A DNA stretch of 7,602 nt from an uncultured Anaerolineaceae bacterium (lineage in GTDB: Bacteria; Chloroflexota; Anaerolineae; Anaerolineales; Anaerolineaceae), in the NCBI GenBank assembly GCA_937920255.1, contig CALDSL010000185.1, positions 1 through 7,602 on the forward strand, in the 5' to 3' direction. A model generated the notes under the pieces. The model ran no database searches. It saw only the letters and a program-made list of their open reading frames with translations, and was not told where the DNA came from. Shown here in pieces: positions 4,707 through 7,602 of the stretch. The translations under genes were made by a program, and so were the position numbers. How positions within the stretch are numbered: position 1 is the stretch's first letter; every line of letters begins with the position of its first letter.

Positions 4707-5594
4707 TCAGTCGGGGTAAACGATGATTTCCTCTTTGACCAGCGTATCCTTGCGCAGCGTGCGCGCCAGAACGCCCTGCAGTGTGTACTTGAGATAGCCG
4801 GGCTCAATCGCAAACGTGGGCGCCAGGTTTTCGGGGAGGGCAAGCGTGAACGGAAACTCCATATATTGCCCGGCTTGCAATTGCGTTTTGCCCGCCAGTT
4901 TGGTTTCCGCCACTTTGGTCTGCTTGGAATGATCGTACCCGGTGCCGCTGACATCGCCGACGTACTCGTCGCGCATCAATTCCAGGCGCACTTCACCGGC
5001 GCCAAAACTCTTCTGCGGATAGATGCGCAGAAAGCCGGACAAGGCCGCGCCGCGCGTGACCTGGCAGGCCCGCAGGTAGAACGTCATGCGCGCCTCTTCC
5101 GGCTCGTTGGCTTCGCCGTATTCGCGCGGCGTCTCACCGGCCGCGTCAACGGGATTGGCGTTCACCACCTGAAATTCGACTTCGGTATTGGTATCGGCCG
5201 CCATTTTGCGGTCGATGGTGGCCTTGGCATACCACGCTACGCTGATGATTTCCCCCTTCGAAGAAGACGCCGCGACAGCATCCAGAGTAAAGCTGGTCTC
5301 AAAGGTTTGGGCGCCGGGGGCAAGCGTGGTTTCGGGCAGGAAATCGAGACGGTACACCTGCACGTCATTGGTTCCCCAGGTGGTATCGACCTTGCTGTGC
5401 CCATCCGAATCGCGGTGCTTGCGCTTGTACTGGTATTTCTGCTGGCAGGTTAGCGTAAAGCGCCCGCCCTGGATCTTCAACTCTTTGTCATTTTGGAGCG
5501 AAATGCGGGCATGGATCGTATCGCCTGGCGCATAGATTTGCTTATCCAGCCGGACATCCAGTTGAACCTTGCCGCCCTTGAATATGTCGAACAT
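4707..5594 (-). CDS. Arrestin-fold (Spo0M-like) protein
   Basis: A 295-residue, soluble, beta-rich protein that looks like two arrestin-type beta-sandwiches (about 1-147 and 168-293) joined by an acidic linker (148-168). Arrestin-like features: V10-Q-L-D-V then D18-x-Q-I-Y-x-P-G-D-T in the first strands (10-26), a V-A-W-Y-A-K-A-T-I-D strand at 119-128, and the matching L268-K-Y-T-L-Q-G-V-L-A-R at 268-278. Bacterial relatives (Spo0M type) are cytoplasmic or membrane-edge regulators of sporulation or envelope processes; the role here is not known. No signal peptide is present. An in-frame GTG at 5690 would give 327 residues, but the start at 5594 is preferred: GGGAGGGAG precedes this ATG, MFDIFKGGK opens the fold, and a good promoter (5669-5641) lies inside the longer version. 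The family call rests on pattern only. Confidence 0.7.
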   Translation of the reverse strand: MFDIFKGGKVQLDVRLDKQIYAPGDTIHARISLQNDKELKIQGGRFTLTCQQKYQYKRKHRDSDGHSKVDTTWGTNDVQVYRLDFLPETTLAPGAQTFETSFTLDAVAASSSKGEIISVAWYAKATIDRKMAADTNTEVEFQVVNANPVDAAGETPREYGEANEPEEARMTFYLRACQVTRGAALSGFLRIYPQKSFGAGEVRLELMRDEYVGDVSGTGYDHSKQTKVAETKLAGKTQLQAGQYMEFPFTLALPENLAPTFAIEPGYLKYTLQGVLARTLRKDTLVKEEIIVYPD

Positions 5595-5640
5595 AACTCC
5601 CTCCCTGAAACGTTCGATAGGTGAACACGCTGATATTCTT

Positions 5641-5669
5641 ATCATAGGACGGTTGGATGCATTCTTCAA
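5641..5669 (-). promoter_or_regulatory. Sigma-70-type promoter of the arrestin-fold gene
   Basis: On the minus strand TTGAAG (5669-5664) and TATGAT (5646-5641) are separated by exactly 17 bases. This is the only promoter in the window with both a fair -35 and a fair -10 at ideal spacing. Transcription would begin near 5634, about 40 bases before the ATG at 5594, which excludes the longer GTG start at 5690. Confidence 0.6.
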
Positions 5670-5764
5670 GGCCAGAAATCTCGTGGCCACCTTACATATT
5701 CATCAGAAGTAGGCCTGGCAAACCGAAAACTGCCGGGCAGGCAGGAAGATTCCGGCATGCTTTA

Positions 5765-5773
5765 TGCTATACT
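5765..5773 (+). promoter_or_regulatory. Extended -10 promoter for the PF04008/lipoprotein unit
   Basis: TGCTATACT fits the TGn-TATAnT extended -10, with the hexamer at 5768-5773. No -35 is seen; its place is occupied by a dyad, TGCCGG (5731-5736) with CCGGCA (5752-5757), and a smaller GGAA-GA-TTCC (5744-5753). The leader would be about 59 bases before the ATG at 5839. Confidence 0.55.
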
Positions 5774-5838
5774 GACCATGTTGGGTTTTTGTTAAGACCC
5801 GCCCGCAAGAATTCAGTACGTTTCGGCTGGAGGGATGC

Positions 5839-6327
5839 ATGGAAATATATACCGTACCGGTGATCAAACCGGAGGATACCAACTTTATTCTCGGGCAGAC
5901 CCACTTCATCAAGAGCGTTGAAGATATCCACGAAGCCCTGGTGGGCACCGTCCCCGGTATTCGTTTTGGCCTGGCATTCTGCGAAGCTTCAGGCAAATGC
6001 CTGGTGCGCTGGTCCGGCACCGACCCGGAGATGATCGCCCTGGCGCAGCAGAACGCCTTCAACATCGGCGCGGGGCACTGCTTCATCGTCTTTCTGGGGC
6101 AGGGTTTTTATCCCATCAACGTATTGAACGCGATCAAGAATGTGCCCGAGGTGGCGAACATCTTCTGCGCCACTGCCAACCCCACCGACGTGATTCTGGC
6201 TGATACCGGACGCGGGCGGGCGATTTTGGGCGTGGCGGATGGAGAAAGCCCCAAGGGCATTGAAGGTGAAGAAGATATTGCCTGGCGCAAGAATTTTCTG
6301 CGCATGATTGGCTATAAGGCCGGGTAA
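5839..6327 (+). CDS. Adenosine-specific kinase family protein (PF04008)
   Basis: A 162-residue cytoplasmic protein that matches the PF04008 family over its whole length. The family is annotated as adenosine-specific kinase from an archaeal member, and is best known from archaea and thermophiles; the kinase activity of bacterial members is not something I can confirm. Conserved blocks visible are G19-Q-T-H-F-I-K, V38-P-G-I-x-F-G-L-A-F-C-E-A-S-G (to 52), the L-A-x8-I-x-A-G-H stretch ending at H80, P92-I-N-V-L-N-A-I-K-N-V-P-E-V (to 105), F109-C-A-T-A-N-P, G126-R-A-I-L-G-V-A-D-G (to 135) and the I-G-Y-K end at 157-160. Cys48, Cys54, Cys81 and Cys110 are present. GGAGGG lies 4 bases before this ATG; an overlapping ATG at 5835 is out of frame. 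The lipoprotein gene starts 25 bases after the stop with no terminator between them, so they are probably co-transcribed. Confidence 0.88.
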   Translation: MEIYTVPVIKPEDTNFILGQTHFIKSVEDIHEALVGTVPGIRFGLAFCEASGKCLVRWSGTDPEMIALAQQNAFNIGAGHCFIVFLGQGFYPINVLNAIKNVPEVANIFCATANPTDVILADTGRGRAILGVADGESPKGIEGEEDIAWRKNFLRMIGYKAG

Positions 6328-6352
6328 GCCACCCACAAAGGAGAAGACCCCC

Positions 6353-7602
6353 ATGAAACGTATCATCCCGCTGTTCGTCATCGGCGCGCTGCTGCTTTCG
6401 GCGTGCGGCGTGCTGCAACCGGCGCCCGCCGAACCAACGCCGTCGGATGAGATCATCGCCACGCGCGTATCGCAGATCTTAACCACCATGCCGACCGCGA
6501 CCGCTGCGGCCGAACAACCGTCCATTACACCGCCGCCCACGGGTACGGCCGAACCGGCCACCGAAGAGCCCCAACCGACTGCCACGCTGATCCCGACCGA
6601 AGCGCCGACCGCGGAAGTGGCCGCGACGCAGGCGGGTGACGCCGGCGGCGGGGCGCCGGAAGCTACGGACGATGGTTCGGGCGCCGGCGGCGGCGGGCCT
6701 ACCACCGATTCAACTGCCGATGCAGGCGGGGGCGGCCCATCTACCACCGGCACGCCGGACGCCGGCGGGGGTGGTCCTGCCACAACCGGCACGCCAGATG
6801 CGGGCGGCGGCGGACCGGCCCTGATCCCCACCCCGGTGCCGACGATTTCACCCACTCCGGTCGCGGACGCGGGCGGCGGCGGACCGAACATCCCCACGCC
6901 TCCACCGACCGTTTCGCCGGTGCAAATTGGCACGCCGGTTCCGGATGCGGGCGGCGGCGGACCCACCCCGCCCCCCACCCTGACCGTCCCGGCCAGCGAT
7001 ATGCGCAACCGGCTGGGCAACCCGGCCTTCACCGACCCGATGGACAACGGCAACAACTGGCCCACCGGCGTGGACGTGCAGGGCTTCACCAGCATCGCGT
7101 TCAATGAGGGGCAGATGCAGTTGACCAGCCTGAAGACCACCAGCGGCTGGCGCATGTCGACCTACGGCGCGGAGCTGCGCGATTTCTATATTGAAGCGCG
7201 CGTAACCCCGGGCCAGTGCACCGGCAACGACCGCTACGGCATTTTCTTCCGCGTGCCCGAGCGCACCAAACCCGAACAGGGCTACTGGTACGGCTTCACC
7301 TGCGACGGGCGCTACGCGCTGCAGAAGTGGGACGGCAAGGCCGAGCCGGACGGCGTGGTCAGCAACCTGATCTATTGGAAGAAGAGCACCGCCCTGAACG
7401 CCGGCCCCAACGCCACCAACATGATGGGCGTGATGGCCATCGGCAGCCGGATTTACCTGTACGCCAACGGCCAGTTGATCGATGTGGACGAAGATAACAC
7501 CTGGCTGAAGGGCGCGTTTGGCATGTTCGTCGGCGGGCGTGAGACGCCCAATTTCACCATCAAGGTGGATGAAATCAGCGTGTGGACCAACCCGGTCGCG
7601 CC
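6353..7602 (+). CDS. Repeat-linker lipoprotein with jelly-roll domain, 3' partial
   Basis: The frame stays open from the ATG at 6353 to the window edge (416 complete codons), so the C-terminus is missing. Residues 1-17 are a signal peptide (K2, R3, hydrophobic core) ending in the lipobox L15-S-A-C18, predicting a lipid-anchored surface protein. Residues 19-95 are a Pro/Thr/Ala/Glu-rich stalk. Residues 96-204 carry seven DAGGGGP-like units. From about 220 a globular domain begins (N223-P-A-F-T-D-P-M-D). It resembles concanavalin-like jelly-roll folds of the DUF1080/LamG kind: F278-Y-I-E-A-R-V, Y295-G-I-F-F-R-V, G313-F-T-C-D-G-R-Y-A-L-Q-K-W, I368-Y-L-Y-A-N-G-Q-L-I and F389-G-M-F-V-G-G. Cys289 and Cys317 may form a disulfide. 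Such domains often bind sugars or other surface ligands, but no catalytic site is evident. AAAGGAG stands 9 bases before the start. The high GC (GGCGGCGGCGG runs) creates a long antisense open frame, which is an artefact. Confidence 0.88.
   Translation, partial: MKRIIPLFVIGALLLSACGVLQPAPAEPTPSDEIIATRVSQILTTMPTATAAAEQPSITPPPTGTAEPATEEPQPTATLIPTEAPTAEVAATQAGDAGGGAPEATDDGSGAGGGGPTTDSTADAGGGGPSTTGTPDAGGGGPATTGTPDAGGGGPALIPTPVPTISPTPVADAGGGGPNIPTPPPTVSPVQIGTPVPDAGGGGPTPPPTLTVPASDMRNRLGNPAFTDPMDNGNNWPTGVDVQGFTSIAFNEGQMQLTSLKTTSGWRMSTYGAELRDFYIEARVTPGQCTGNDRYGIFFRVPERTKPEQGYWYGFTCDGRYALQKWDGKAEPDGVVSNLIYWKKSTALNAGPNATNMMGVMAIGSRIYLYANGQLIDVDEDNTWLKGAFGMFVGGRETPNFTIKVDEISVWTNPVA
6638..6964 (+). repeat. 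DAGGGGP coding repeats, 39-base period
   Basis: Within the lipoprotein, units start at residues 96 (DAGGGAP), 110 (GAGGGGP), 123, 136, 149, 172 and 198 (all DAGGGGP). The spacings are 14, 13, 13, 13, 23 and 26 residues, so the core period is 13 residues (39 bases) and the last gap is exactly two periods. The best-conserved units read DAGGGGP-(S/A)-TTGTP. The last three units are preceded by a Pro/Val-rich spacer in place of TTGTP. At DNA level the codon for each Gly varies (GGC, GGG, GGT, GGA), so this is not a simple recent slippage array. Confidence 0.85.

Noticed and set aside
5595..5690. Longer arrestin-fold protein from GTG at 5690
   Set aside because: The TTGAAG-N17-TATGAT promoter lies inside it, and GGGAGGGAG precedes the ATG at 5594.
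6638..6964. CRISPR-like or mobile repeat array
   Set aside because: The repeats are in frame, encode a regular Gly-rich peptide and vary at synonymous positions; there are no unique spacers.
5989..7155. A 388-codon minus-strand open frame opposite the PF04008 and lipoprotein genes
   Set aside because: It is a by-product of GC-rich third positions in the plus-strand genes, which are well supported by family motifs and ribosome-binding sites; its Pro/Gly/Val repeats mirror the DAGGGGP codons.

Overview
This window looks like ordinary chromosomal DNA from a Chloroflexota bacterium, most likely of the Anaerolineae. That placement is an inference from gene content, not from a marker gene. The clues are two LSAC/LPAC-type lipoproteins with long Pro/Thr/Ala linkers, one ending in an NBR1-type Ig-like domain and the other in a jelly-roll domain, plus a DUF4013 membrane protein, a stand-alone KTSC protein, an arrestin-fold (Spo0M-like) protein and a PF04008 'adenosine-specific kinase'. 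Coding DNA is GC-rich with GC-rich third positions, while the promoter regions are AT-rich.

Layout, left to right. Positions 1-343 are non-coding apart from undecidable open frames at the left edge; they hold a phased TTATAACYA repeat cluster and an extended -10 promoter. That promoter serves the first lipoprotein (344-1018, +). A bidirectional terminator (1036-1079) separates it from a minus-strand block: RHH DNA-binding protein (3144-2875), an unrecognised 105-aa protein (2813-2496), a terminator, an EmrE-type SMR transporter (2421-2095), and ribonuclease Z (2026-1088, TTG start). Further right are a KTSC protein (3626-3336, -) with its own terminator, a divergent DUF4013 membrane protein (3907-4635, +) with a strong terminator, an arrestin-fold protein (5594-4707, -), and a divergent pair read to the right: the PF04008 protein (5839-6327) and a large surface lipoprotein (6353 to beyond 7602). 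The last gene carries DAGGGGP repeats and is cut by the window edge.

The genes do not form one pathway. They are mostly single-gene or two-gene units with their own promoters and terminators. Two pairs may be co-transcribed: RHH with the 105-aa protein, and PF04008 with the repeat lipoprotein. A consistent feature is the use of extended -10 promoters (TGnTAnaaT-like) with no recognisable -35.

I found no defence system, CRISPR array, insertion sequence, tRNA or rRNA, and no clear new multi-gene system. The points most worth a second look are the phased repeat cluster, the terminator placed only 20 bases ahead of the SMR start, the RHH/105-aa pair, and the 39-bp-period repeat linker of the last lipoprotein.
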